Positions 46,199-54,908 of a stretch of DNA of 64,000 bases are shown in pieces; the first letter of the stretch is position 1; every line of letters starts with the position of its first letter. Source of the stretch: Algibacter amylolyticus (lineage in GTDB: Bacteria; Bacteroidota; Bacteroidia; Flavobacteriales; Flavobacteriaceae); contig NZ_JACHGE010000001.1 in assembly GCF_014202225.1 (NCBI RefSeq), forward strand, positions 1,089,795 through 1,153,794, in the 5' to 3' direction. The position numbers and the translations under genes are program-made. The notes beneath the pieces are model-generated. The model was not told the DNA's origin. It was given only the letters and a program-made list of their open reading frames with translations, and did not search any database.

Positions 46199-47134
46199 AT
46201 GCAACAAACAACTAATACTATTTTAATGATTCGGCCCGTAAATTTTAGAATGAACGAGCAAACTGCGGTTAATAATTATTACCAAGAATCGATTAAAGGT
46301 GTTTTGCCAGAAACTATTAACACAAAAGCGGTAAGGGAATTTGATGACTACGTAGAAAAGTTGAAAGCTATTGGTGTAGATGTAATTGTGGTCAATGATA
46401 ATTTAGAAAACGATACGCCAGATTCTATTTTTCCGAATAATTGGGTGTCTTTTCATGAAAATGGCGATGTAGGTTTGTATCCTATGTTTGCTGTAAATAG
46501 ACGCTTAGAACGTCGTGAAGATATTCTGGAGACACTAGAAGGTGAAGGATTTGAAATTAATAATATTGTAGATTATACTAGTGCAGAGGAGGAACAAGTT
46601 TATTTAGAAGGTACAGGAAGTATAATACTAGATCGTGTTAACAGAAAGGCTTATTGTGCTCTATCTCCGCGTGCGGATGAGGATTTGTTTATTGAGTTTT
46701 GTGAAGATTTCGAGTTTTCTCCGGTAGTTTTTGCGGCATACCAAACGGTTAACGGTCAGCGTAAACCTATTTATCATACAAATGTAATGATGTGCATTGG
46801 CGAAACCTTTGCTGTAATTTGCTTAAGTAGTATCGATGATAAAAAAGAACGCAAGCAGGTAGTTAAACACCTTAAAGAGGATGGTAAAACTATAATTGAT
46901 ATTTCTGAAAAGCAGGTAAGCCAATTTGCAGGAAATATGTTGCAAGTAAAAGCTGCCAATAATGAACCATATTTAATAATGAGTCAGTCGGCTTTTGATA
47001 GTCTTTCTGAAACTCAAGTAAAAACCTTAAAGGAACACACAAAAATATTATCTAGTTCTTTAGAGACCATTGAAACCTGTGGAGGTGGAAGTGCACGTTG
47101 CATGATGGCAGAGGTGTTTTTGCCTAAACATTAG
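46199..47134 (+). CDS. ctlX: Citrulline utilization hydrolase CtlX (pentein fold)
   Basis: 311 residues. Typical opening ILMIRPVNFRMNEQTAVNNY, then PDSIFPNNWVSFHENG (about 74-89), VGLYPMFAVNRRLERR, LEGTGSIILDR, catalytic His in IYHTNVMMCIG and nucleophile C301 in GGSARCMMAE. Family members (from the Francisella enzyme) remove the ureido group of citrulline to give ornithine. Together with the upstream DDAH-like gene it suggests breakdown of arginine-type compounds to ornithine. Converges with the sensor kinase, 55 nt away; no clear terminator in that gap. Confidence 0.88.
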   Translation: MQQTTNTILMIRPVNFRMNEQTAVNNYYQESIKGVLPETINTKAVREFDDYVEKLKAIGVDVIVVNDNLENDTPDSIFPNNWVSFHENGDVGLYPMFAVNRRLERREDILETLEGEGFEINNIVDYTSAEEEQVYLEGTGSIILDRVNRKAYCALSPRADEDLFIEFCEDFEFSPVVFAAYQTVNGQRKPIYHTNVMMCIGETFAVICLSSIDDKKERKQVVKHLKEDGKTIIDISEKQVSQFAGNMLQVKAANNEPYLIMSQSAFDSLSETQVKTLKEHTKILSSSLETIETCGGGSARCMMAEVFLPKH

Positions 47135-47189
47135 TTTTTTTTAACGTATAATAGGTAGGTAAGTGACAGTATAAAGTATTTGCTGAAGG

Positions 47190-49271
47190 CTATGCGTAGT
47201 GCTTAGCTTTTGGCAATTGCACATAGAATGTACTGCCTTCTCCAACATTACTTTCTACCCATATTTTCCCTTGGTTTAATTCTACAAGTTCTTTGCAAAT
47301 AGAAAGTCCTAATCCTGTACCTTTTTCGTTCGCTGTTCCGTTGGTTGTAAATGTATTACTCTTAAATAATTTAGTTTGGTCTTCTTTAGAAATACCAATA
47401 CCTGTATCCGAAATACTAATTATACAACTGCCGCTACTTATATGGTTCGACACAGTAACCGTATCTCCTGCTTTAGAAAACTTAATCGCGTTTGCCAATA
47501 AGTTTTGAATAACAATTTCGAACATGCTTCTATCAGCATAAGCAAAATCTCGTAAAGAAAGGTTAATCAATTCTATGCCCTTTCCTTCAACACGTTGCTC
47601 AATAAGTTTTATTTTAGCCTCAAACACCTCTTGAATATCAAATAAACTTGGTTTTGGTTCCAAGGATTGCATTTGAGATTTCGACCAGTTAAGTAAATTA
47701 AAAAGTAATAATGATGCGTTATTGGCATTTTCACTTAATTCCGGTATTAAATTATCAAACTCTTTTTTTGATAGTGTACCGTCTTGTAATAAATTTATAA
47801 AACCATTTATTGAAGAAAGCGAATCTTTTAAATCATGAGATACAATCGAGAAAAGGCGGTCTTTTACGTTATTAATATTTTCTAGATGTTTGGTTTGCTC
47901 TAAAAACTCACCATTTTTCAAGTCTAAATTTATATTCCTTTCTTCTAATTCTTGTATGTATTTAACTTGGTTGTTTTGTTTTAAATAAACTACAATTAAT
48001 AAGGTAGAAGCAACAGCAAGCGCTCCAATTAAGCCATAAACGATTAGTTTATATTTGCTTAAATCCTTTTCAGCTTTTAATGTAGCTTTATTTCTAGCTT
48101 CATTATATGCCAACATATTTTTTTCTTCTATTTCAAAGTCATTAGCGCTTTCTTCTTCTACCTCGGCGGAATCTTGAGCTTGCCTCAGGGAATTTGCTTT
48201 AAACTCATTTTTTATTAAACTATTGTTTAACTTGTAATACGCACTTTGCCATTTAAAGGCGCTATTAAAGCGCTTTTTAGTAGAATCTAATGCAGTCATT
48301 AACCTATAATAATTTAATAACCCTCTATTGTTATTTAGGCTTTTTGCAAGAGCACCAGCTTGTGTTAGTTGCTTTTCTGCAGTTTTTAAATTTCCTTTCT
48401 TTAAATTTATATCTCCTAAATTATTCAGCGTACATAGCAAACCATTTTGGTTTCTCATTTGGCTGTTTATTTGCAAACTTTTGGTTAGGTGTATTTGGGC
48501 ACTATCCAAATCATTTAATTTTAAATACGCTCTACCAAGTTTAGGTAGTATTTCTCCTAGCACAGAGTCATTTTCCGAAACTCTATGGTCAAGTACATCT
48601 TTGTAATATTTAATAGCTTTATTGTGCCTGTTTTCAATAGCGTATAAATCTGCTAATTCGTTTTGGGAATTTAAAACAGCTTGGTCTTCTTTTAATTTTA
48701 GTTGAATTTCTAAAGCTTTTTCATAGTACTCAATAGCAGTATCTGTTAATTCAAGCCCCTTATACGCTTGCGCCAAACTGTTATAGGTAAGACTTAAATC
48801 CTTATCAAGACCTCTTTTTTCAAGTTCTTTTATCGCCGATAACGAAAATTGTAAGCCCTTTTTAAAGTGTCCTTTTTTTATTTCTAACAACCCAATACTA
48901 TTGTTAACTTTTGCAACGCTTAAGGTGTCTTGCAAATAGTTAAACAATGTTTTAGACTTATTATAACCGCTTATGGCGTTTAAATAATCGTTGTTTTGGG
49001 CATAAATTAAAGATTTATAATAGGTAATTGCAGCAATTGCTTTTTTGTAATTTATTTTTGTAGATAGCTTTTCGCTTTTTAAAATATACTCTTTAGCACG
49101 TTCGTAGTCTTTTACGTCGTAAAGGGCCTTTATAAGTTTTAATGAAGTTTCAATTTTTAAGGAGTCTTTACTTTGAAAAGCTAAATCCAAAGTAAGACTA
49201 TCTATATCATTAGTTTGGGCAAAACTAGTGCTTATAGATAACACAATAAAAAATGTAATTAGTCTCCTCAT
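47190..49271 (-). CDS. TPR sensor histidine kinase
   Basis: 693 residues (ATG at 49271; another ATG three codons upstream is possible). Signal peptide (RRLITFFIVLSISTSFA), periplasmic-type TPR array (about 30-345; e.g. LSLTYNSLAQAYKGLELTDT, YYEKALEIQLKLKEDQA), coiled linker, one membrane helix (about 409-430), HisKA with FSIVSHDLKDSLSSINGF (phospho-His about 479), HATPase with N box NLLANAIKFS, G1 ISDTGIGIS, G2 GTGLGLSIC. This is the flavobacterial TPR-HK class; the TPRs are probably the sensor. No response regulator is adjacent, so the partner is elsewhere. Confidence 0.9.
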   Translation of the reverse strand: MRRLITFFIVLSISTSFAQTNDIDSLTLDLAFQSKDSLKIETSLKLIKALYDVKDYERAKEYILKSEKLSTKINYKKAIAAITYYKSLIYAQNNDYLNAISGYNKSKTLFNYLQDTLSVAKVNNSIGLLEIKKGHFKKGLQFSLSAIKELEKRGLDKDLSLTYNSLAQAYKGLELTDTAIEYYEKALEIQLKLKEDQAVLNSQNELADLYAIENRHNKAIKYYKDVLDHRVSENDSVLGEILPKLGRAYLKLNDLDSAQIHLTKSLQINSQMRNQNGLLCTLNNLGDINLKKGNLKTAEKQLTQAGALAKSLNNNRGLLNYYRLMTALDSTKKRFNSAFKWQSAYYKLNNSLIKNEFKANSLRQAQDSAEVEEESANDFEIEEKNMLAYNEARNKATLKAEKDLSKYKLIVYGLIGALAVASTLLIVVYLKQNNQVKYIQELEERNINLDLKNGEFLEQTKHLENINNVKDRLFSIVSHDLKDSLSSINGFINLLQDGTLSKKEFDNLIPELSENANNASLLLFNLLNWSKSQMQSLEPKPSLFDIQEVFEAKIKLIEQRVEGKGIELINLSLRDFAYADRSMFEIVIQNLLANAIKFSKAGDTVTVSNHISSGSCIISISDTGIGISKEDQTKLFKSNTFTTNGTANEKGTGLGLSICKELVELNQGKIWVESNVGEGSTFYVQLPKAKHYA

Positions 49272-49710
49272 TATTAACATTGATTACAACGCATATAAAG
49301 CAGTAAAAATTTTCTTAAATTGAGGGAGATAAGAGTGCTTTAATTAGTTGTAATTAGGTGTATAATTAATTATTAAATTTAAATAATAGCTTTACTCGAC
49401 AAAAATTGAAAAAAGCAGATGTATAATCTAATTTCTGCGTTTTACTACCAATAAATTAGACGAAATGAGCCATGAAAAATAGTGAAATTATCGACGAATA
49501 GATAAACGGTACATATTACGGATAATATTATAATTTGTCAACCAAATACTATAAAATTTAAGATATTTTCATTTGTTTTTGGTAGTCTTGTATTTGTCAA
49601 TATTTGCTTTTTTAAAAGCGAAATACTTATGTTTTTGCAAAGCACAGATGCAGAGATTTTCGCAACAAAATTCTAGATTAAAATACCCTTAAAACTTGAT
49701 TAAAAAATTC
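49272..49710. other. A+T-rich 439-base intergenic region between the sensor kinase and argS
   Basis: Divergent promoter region with no gene on either strand that I can support. It holds two copies of ATTTGTCAA (49533-49541 and 49592-49600) in direct orientation, about 59 nt apart, each followed by an A/T-rich triplet cluster; these may be factor-binding sites for one of the divergent genes, but could be chance in such A+T-rich DNA. Nothing else stands out. Confidence 0.45.
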
Positions 49711-49718
49711 TATCTTTG
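49711..49718 (+). promoter_or_regulatory. Promoter -7 element TATCTTTG for argS
   Basis: TATCTTTGC, 20 nt before the argS ATG. A TTG at 49696 is too near to be a standard -33 box. Confidence 0.6.
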
Positions 49719-49738
49719 CAGCCTTAAAAACGAGCAGA

Positions 49739-51523
49739 ATGAGCCTTCAAGACACCTTATCAAATTATGTAAAACAAGCTGTTAACGCAGATTTTAACAT
49801 CAATTTAGAAACCGTAGAATTTCAGGCAACCAGAAAAGAGTTTGCAGGAGATATTACGGTGGTTATCTTTCCAATGCTTCGCTTTATTAAAGGGAACCCG
49901 GTTCAAATAGGCGAAACTATAGGTAGTTACTTGGTTAATAATGTTACCGAGGTTAAAAGCTTTAATGTAGTAAAAGGCTTTTTAAATGTCGAAATTAGTG
50001 ATGCCTATTACCTTAACTTTTTCAATGGCATTAAAAATGATAGTGCATTTGGTTTTGTGTCTCCAAAGGCCGATGAAAAAGCGGTTATGGTCGAGTATTC
50101 ATCACCAAACACCAATAAACCATTGCATTTAGGTCATGTACGTAATAACCTATTAGGCTATAGCGTTGCCGAAATTTTAAAAGCTTCAGGAAAAAAAGTA
50201 TACAAAACACAAATTATAAACGATAGAGGTATTCATATTTGTAAAAGTATGTTGGCTTGGGAAAAATTCGGAAGTGGAGAAACACCAGAATCTACCGGAT
50301 TAAAAGGCGATAAATTAGTAGGTAACTATTACGTAAAGTTCGACCAAGAATATAAAAAGGAAATTCAAAATTTAATAGCGGCCGGAAGTACCGAGGAAGA
50401 CGCCAAAAAAAATGCACCTTTATTATTAGAGGCTCAAAACATGCTTTTAAAATGGGAAGCAGGCGATAAAGATACCGTGGCACTTTGGACCAAAATGAAT
50501 GGTTGGGTATACGATGGTTTTGCAGAAAGCTACAAAAATTTAGGTGTAGATTTCGATACGCTGTATTACGAAAGTAACACATACCTATTAGGAAAAGAGT
50601 TTGTTGCCGAAGGCTTAAAATCTGGCGTTTTCGTAAAAGAAGAAGACGGGTCTGTTTGGTGCGATTTAACCGAAGACGGATTAGATAAAAAAATAGTACT
50701 ACGTGCCGATGGTACTGCCGTTTACATGACTCAAGATATTGGTACAGCCATACAACGTATTAAAGATTATCCAGATGTTGGCGGTATGGTTTACACGGTT
50801 GGTAACGAGCAAGATTATCACTTTCAAGTCTTATTTTTAATTCTAAAAAAATTAGGTTTCGATTGGGCTAAAAACCTATATCATTTAAGTTATGGTATGG
50901 TCGATTTACCAAGCGGAAAAATGAAAAGTAGAGAAGGTACCGTTGTAGATGCCGACGATTTAATAGACGATATGGCTGCAACAGCCGAGGAAATCTCAGA
51001 AGAACTTGGTAAACTAGATGGCTATTCAACCCAAGAAAAAAAGGAACTTTATAAAACCATTGGTTTAGGCGCCTTAAAATACTACATCTTAAAAGTAGAC
51101 CCTAAAAAACGAATCCTGTTCGATCCAAAAGAATCTATCGATTTTCAAGGAAACACAGGACCATTCATCCAATACACCTACGCGCGCATTCAATCCATTT
51201 TACGCAAGGGCAATCTTAATCCAGATGTAGCAATTAACGCTACTCAAACAGCACTTCATCCAAAGGAAAAAGAACTAATCAAGCAAATACAGCTGTTCCC
51301 AGAGGTAATTCAAAACGCCGCAAACAACCACAGTCCAGCACTAATTGCAAATTACACTTACGATTTGGTTAAGGAATTCAACTCCTTTTACCAAAACGTA
51401 TCTATTTTAGGCGCAGATAACGACACCGAAAAAATGCTAAGAGTACAACTATCTCAAGTCGTTGCCAACACCATTAAAAACAGTTTTAGCCTATTAGGTG
51501 TGCACGTTCCAGAGCGCATGTAA
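49739..51523 (+). CDS. argS: Arginyl-tRNA synthetase
   Basis: 594 residues. N-terminal Add-1 domain, HIGH motif HLGH (130-133, in NKPLHLGHVRNN), KMSKS-like KMKSREGT (about 400-407), and C-terminal DALR anticodon-binding domain (NTGPFIQYTYARIQSILRKG, C-terminal GVHVPERM). Class Ia synthetase that needs tRNA to activate arginine. Its neighbourhood with two arginine/citrulline hydrolases is suggestive of an arginine theme but not proof. Confidence 0.97.
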   Translation: MSLQDTLSNYVKQAVNADFNINLETVEFQATRKEFAGDITVVIFPMLRFIKGNPVQIGETIGSYLVNNVTEVKSFNVVKGFLNVEISDAYYLNFFNGIKNDSAFGFVSPKADEKAVMVEYSSPNTNKPLHLGHVRNNLLGYSVAEILKASGKKVYKTQIINDRGIHICKSMLAWEKFGSGETPESTGLKGDKLVGNYYVKFDQEYKKEIQNLIAAGSTEEDAKKNAPLLLEAQNMLLKWEAGDKDTVALWTKMNGWVYDGFAESYKNLGVDFDTLYYESNTYLLGKEFVAEGLKSGVFVKEEDGSVWCDLTEDGLDKKIVLRADGTAVYMTQDIGTAIQRIKDYPDVGGMVYTVGNEQDYHFQVLFLILKKLGFDWAKNLYHLSYGMVDLPSGKMKSREGTVVDADDLIDDMAATAEEISEELGKLDGYSTQEKKELYKTIGLGALKYYILKVDPKKRILFDPKESIDFQGNTGPFIQYTYARIQSILRKGNLNPDVAINATQTALHPKEKELIKQIQLFPEVIQNAANNHSPALIANYTYDLVKEFNSFYQNVSILGADNDTEKMLRVQLSQVVANTIKNSFSLLGVHVPERM

Positions 51524-51561
51524 AAGCTTTAAAAGCAGTTTATAGTCTTAAAAATCTATTT

Positions 51562-51648
51562 GGGCGTTCCCTTTCAGGTCGGGCTTTCCGTTCCCAATCT
51601 TTTTGCTCGTGCCTCCCAAAAAGGATTTCCACTGCAATCCCTAACGCG
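51562..51648 (+). repeat. Interspersed GGGCGTTA...TAACGC element, copy D
   Basis: GGGCGTTCCCTTTCAGGTCG then GGCTTTCCGTTCC, CTCGTGCCTCC and ending CAATCCCTAACGCG. Lies between argS and the ffh promoter; non-coding. Confidence 0.8.
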
Positions 51649-51742
51649 GGTTGGTCCGCCAACTACGTTTTTTTTTGCTAATTACCCTTCAACTTGTTTA
51701 AGTAAAAGCTAAATACAAGCCTGTAAAAACAAAATATTTAGT

Positions 51743-51750
51743 TATTTTTG
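51743..51750 (+). promoter_or_regulatory. Promoter -7 element TATTTTTG for ffh
   Basis: TATTTTTGC, 66 nt before the ffh ATG; the leader has a weak AGTCT/AGACT pairing (about 51775-51809). Confidence 0.55.
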
Positions 51751-51816
51751 CAACTTAAATTTTAATTATAGCGCAGTCTGCATACTTGTGGCTGCCTACA
51801 GAAGACTTAAAATACT

Positions 51817-53145
51817 ATGTTTAATAATTTAAGCGATAAATTAGATAAAGCCTTACACGTATTAAAAGGGCACGGAAGCATTACCGAAGTTAATGTAGCC
51901 GAAACTTTAAAAGAAGTAAGACGCGCCTTATTAGATGCCGATGTTAACTTTAAAATAGCTAAACAGTTTACACAAACTGTTAAAGAAAAGGCATTAGGGC
52001 AAAACGTATTAACAACGTTACAGCCAGGGCAATTAATGGTTAAAATTGTTAAGGACGAGCTAACCCAACTTATGGGTGGCGATGCCGAAGGAATAAACCT
52101 ATCGGGTAAACCAAGCATTATTTTAATGTCCGGGTTACAAGGTTCTGGTAAAACAACTTTTTCTGGTAAGTTAGCTAACTACCTAAAAACTAAAAAATCT
52201 AAAAATCCATTATTAGTAGCCTGTGATGTTTACCGTCCGGCGGCAATCGATCAATTACATGTAGTAGGAGGTCAAATTGGCGTAGAGGTTTTTAGTGATA
52301 AAGGAAATAACGATCCTGTTGCTATCTCGCAAGCGGCAATTGCACATGCAAAAGCAAACGGACATAATGTGGTTATTATAGATACCGCAGGTCGTTTAGC
52401 CGTAGATGAGGCGATGATGACCGAAATATCTAACATCCATAAAGCCATAGAGCCTCAAGAAACCTTGTTTGTTGTGGATTCCATGACAGGGCAAGATGCT
52501 GTTAACACAGCAAAAGCCTTTAACGATGTTTTAAACTTCGATGGTGTTATCCTTACCAAACTAGATGGAGATACTCGAGGTGGTGCAGCCATTTCAATTA
52601 AATCTGTAGTTAATAAACCAATTAAGTTTATTGGTACAGGAGAGAAAATGGAAGCTATCGATGTATTCTACCCATCGCGTATGGCAGATCGTATCTTGGG
52701 TATGGGAGATGTTGTATCTTTAGTAGAAAGAGCACAAGAGCAATTTGACGAAGAAGAAGCTAGAAAACTTCAAAAGAAAATAGCCAAAAACCAATTCGGG
52801 TTTGATGATTTCTTAAAACAGATTCAGCAAATTAAGAAAATGGGAAACATGAAAGACCTTATGGGTATGATTCCTGGTGCTGGTAAAATGTTAAAAGATG
52901 TTGATATTGATGATGATGCTTTTAAAGGTATCGAAGCCATTATCCATTCTATGACACCAAAAGAAAGAACCAATCCAGCAGTGCTTAATGCGAGTAGAAA
53001 AAAACGTGTAGCGCAAGGGTCTGGTACTTCAGTACAAGAAGTAAATCAACTTTTAAAGCAGTTTAACCAAATGAGCAAAATGATGAAGATGATGCAAGGC
53101 GGTGGCGGTAAAAAGATGATGCAGATGATGAAGAACATGAAGTAA
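51817..53145 (+). CDS. ffh: Signal recognition particle protein Ffh (SRP54)
   Basis: 442 residues. N domain, G domain with GLQGSGKTT (106-114), DTAGR (189-193) and TKLDGD (247-252), and a C-terminal methionine-rich M domain (about 300-442; MGNMKDLMGMIPGAGKM, QMSKMMKMMQGGGGKKMMQM) that binds signal sequences and 4.5S RNA. Co-translational targeting of membrane proteins. No SRP RNA gene was recognised in the window. Confidence 0.97.
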   Translation: MFNNLSDKLDKALHVLKGHGSITEVNVAETLKEVRRALLDADVNFKIAKQFTQTVKEKALGQNVLTTLQPGQLMVKIVKDELTQLMGGDAEGINLSGKPSIILMSGLQGSGKTTFSGKLANYLKTKKSKNPLLVACDVYRPAAIDQLHVVGGQIGVEVFSDKGNNDPVAISQAAIAHAKANGHNVVIIDTAGRLAVDEAMMTEISNIHKAIEPQETLFVVDSMTGQDAVNTAKAFNDVLNFDGVILTKLDGDTRGGAAISIKSVVNKPIKFIGTGEKMEAIDVFYPSRMADRILGMGDVVSLVERAQEQFDEEEARKLQKKIAKNQFGFDDFLKQIQQIKKMGNMKDLMGMIPGAGKMLKDVDIDDDAFKGIEAIIHSMTPKERTNPAVLNASRKKRVAQGSGTSVQEVNQLLKQFNQMSKMMKMMQGGGGKKMMQMMKNMK

Positions 53146-53172
53146 TATTTTAGTAAAATAGAAAAGAAATAA

Positions 53173-53228
53173 ACTTTGAGCCTTAGCGTCTTTGCGATTA
53201 AAAATATTCGTGGATTCGTGGCAAAAAC
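53173..53228 (+). repeat. Two adjoining degenerate phrase repeats
   Basis: ACTTTGAGCCTTAGCGTCTT then TGCG (53173-53196) and AATATTCGTGGATTCGTGGC then AAAAA (53203-53227). Both phrases resemble dispersed sequences I know from Bacteroidota and other genomes. They fill most of the ffh-folD gap. Confidence 0.6.
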
Positions 53229-53237
53229 GAATTAAGC

Positions 53238-54116
53238 ATGACAATTTTAGACGGTAAAAAAGTAAGTAACGATATTAAAGACGAAATCGCAGACCATGTT
53301 CAGGCTATGGTTTCTAAGGGAGAAAAAGTACCGCACCTTGCGGCAATTCTTGTAGGATCGGATGGGGCGAGTATGACCTATGTAAATGCTAAAGTAAAAG
53401 CTTGCGAGCGTATTGGTTTTAACTCCACTCTTATTGAGTTGCCAGATTACACTTCAGAAGAAGAGTTACTAGAAAAAATTAATGACTTAAATACTAACAA
53501 AGATATTGATGGGTTTATTGTGCAATTGCCTTTACCAGATCAAATCGATGAGCAAAAAGTATTAATGGCTATCGATCCAGATAAGGATGTCGATGGGTTT
53601 CATCCAACAAATGTTGGTAGAATGGCTTTAGATTTGCCAACCTTTTTACCAGCAACACCGTATGGTATTATGGAGTTGCTAGAGCGTTATCAAATAGAAA
53701 CCTCTGGTAAAAATGTAGTTGTATTAGGAAGAAGCCATATTGTTGGTCGCCCAATGAGTATTTTAATGAGCCAAAAACGTAAGGCAGGAGATGCTACCGT
53801 AACTGTAGTTCATAGTCGTTCAAAAAACTTAGAAGATATTACAAGGGAAGCCGATATTATTGTTGCTGCCATTGGTATATCGGAGTTTTTAACAGGCGAT
53901 ATGGTTAAGGAAGATGTTGTTATTATCGATGTTGGAATTACACGGGTGCCAGATGCAACTAAAAAGAATGGTTACCGATTAGCGGGCGATGTGCATTTTG
54001 AAAGCGTAAGTCAAAAAGCAAGTTACATTACACCTGTTCCTGGTGGTGTAGGTCCAATGACGATTGCTATGCTATTAAAGAATACCTTATTGGCTAGAGA
54101 ACGACATATTAAGTAG
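53238..54116 (+). CDS. folD: Bifunctional methylenetetrahydrofolate dehydrogenase/cyclohydrolase
   Basis: 292 residues. Interconverts 5,10-methylene- and 10-formyl-tetrahydrofolate in one-carbon metabolism. Substrate-site lysine in [14 protein letters not shown] (about 48-61; catalytic K near 54), signature [20 protein letters not shown] (about 98-117), Rossmann loop [17 protein letters not shown] (about 158-174), [12 protein letters not shown] (about 270-281). Its 3' end carries a terminator that runs into the next gene. Confidence 0.97.
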   Translation: MTILDGKKVSNDIKDEIADHVQAMVSKGEKVPHLAAILVGSDGASMTYVNAKVKACERIGFNSTLIELPDYTSEEELLEKINDLNTNKDIDGFIVQLPLPDQIDEQKVLMAIDPDKDVDGFHPTNVGRMALDLPTFLPATPYGIMELLERYQIETSGKNVVVLGRSHIVGRPMSILMSQKRKAGDATVTVVHSRSKNLEDITREADIIVAAIGISEFLTGDMVKEDVVIIDVGITRVPDATKKNGYRLAGDVHFESVSQKASYITPVPGGVGPMTIAMLLKNTLLARERHIK

Positions 54117-54135
54117 AATAAAATATTATTTAATT

Positions 54136-54177
54136 AAATTGCATTATGAGTTTTATAATTTATAATGCAATTTTTTT
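54136..54177 (+). terminator. Intrinsic terminator after folD, overlapping the start of the next gene
   Basis: 17-bp stem 54136-54152/54157-54173 (AAATTGCATTATGAGTT with its complement, two G-U pairs), loop TTAT, then seven T (54171-54177). The ATG of the downstream YwaF-like gene (54146-54148) is part of the 5' arm and the T-run lies inside its tenth to eleventh codons. Confidence 0.85.
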
Positions 54178-54874
54178 GTTTAATAGGGTTGCTATTGGTA
54201 GTTTTCAACATATCCTACCAATAGTTTTAGCCATTTTATTCGCCATTGTTTTTATACGGTTCGCAAAACGTAGATTATGCAAATCACAGCAAAATAAAGC
54301 GCTACATATTTTAGCCAGCTTTATAAGTTTTGTAGTTGTAATGTTTCATGTGCATAAAATGAGTATTGGGGACTATAATTTTTCAACGGATTTGCCTTTG
54401 TATTTATGTAGTTTAATGGGGCTTTTAATTCCTGTGTTTTCTTATTACCGCAGCTATTTAGTGTATGAAATCCTCTTGTTTTGGGTTATTGGTGGTACAT
54501 TACAAGGTGTGTTAACTCCAGATATAGCTTTGGGATATCCAAGTTTTGATTACTTCCGGTATTGGATCGTTCATTTAGGTCTTTTAGTGGTTGTTTTTTA
54601 TGCCACTTTTGTGTTTAATATGCGCCCTACAATTAAGAGTGTTTTTAAATCGGTTGCAGGCTTATTGGTTTACGTGATTCTAATGGTTGCCGTAAATAAG
54701 CTATTAAATGCTAACTATTTTTATTTAAATGCAAAACCAGAATCGGCTTCAATCCTTGATTATTTTGGCGACTGGCCATGGTATATAATTGTAGTGATAT
54801 TTATAATTATACCATTCTTTTTACTCATTTATATGCCCTTCTATATAGTAGAAAAAACGAAGGCTAATAAGTAA
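54146..54874 (+). CDS. YwaF-type membrane protein (TIGR02206 family)
   Basis: 242 residues, seven predicted membrane segments (near 18-36, 50-68, 78-92, 98-116, 132-152, 165-183, 210-234). Family blocks LPLYLCSLMGLLIPVF (about 80-95), GGTLQGVLTPDIA (about 112-124) and FRYWIVHLGLLVVVF (about 132-146) are present. Function unknown. The only reasonable ATG lies within the folD terminator hairpin, so expression probably needs read-through from folD and the start would be masked when the hairpin forms. An in-frame alternative start was not found before the first membrane segment. Confidence 0.82.
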   Translation: MSFIIYNAIFLFNRVAIGSFQHILPIVLAILFAIVFIRFAKRRLCKSQQNKALHILASFISFVVVMFHVHKMSIGDYNFSTDLPLYLCSLMGLLIPVFSYYRSYLVYEILLFWVIGGTLQGVLTPDIALGYPSFDYFRYWIVHLGLLVVVFYATFVFNMRPTIKSVFKSVAGLLVYVILMVAVNKLLNANYFYLNAKPESASILDYFGDWPWYIIVVIFIIIPFFLLIYMPFYIVEKTKANK

Positions 54875-54881
54875 CTAGAAC

Positions 54882-54902
54882 TGGCTTATAGTTTATAAGC
54901 CA
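54882..54902. terminator. Weak hairpin between convergent genes
   Basis: TGGCTTATA-GTT-TATAAGCCA, 9-bp stem, no T-run on either side; may help end transcription from either gene. Confidence 0.35.
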
Positions 54903-54908
54903 ACTGGT

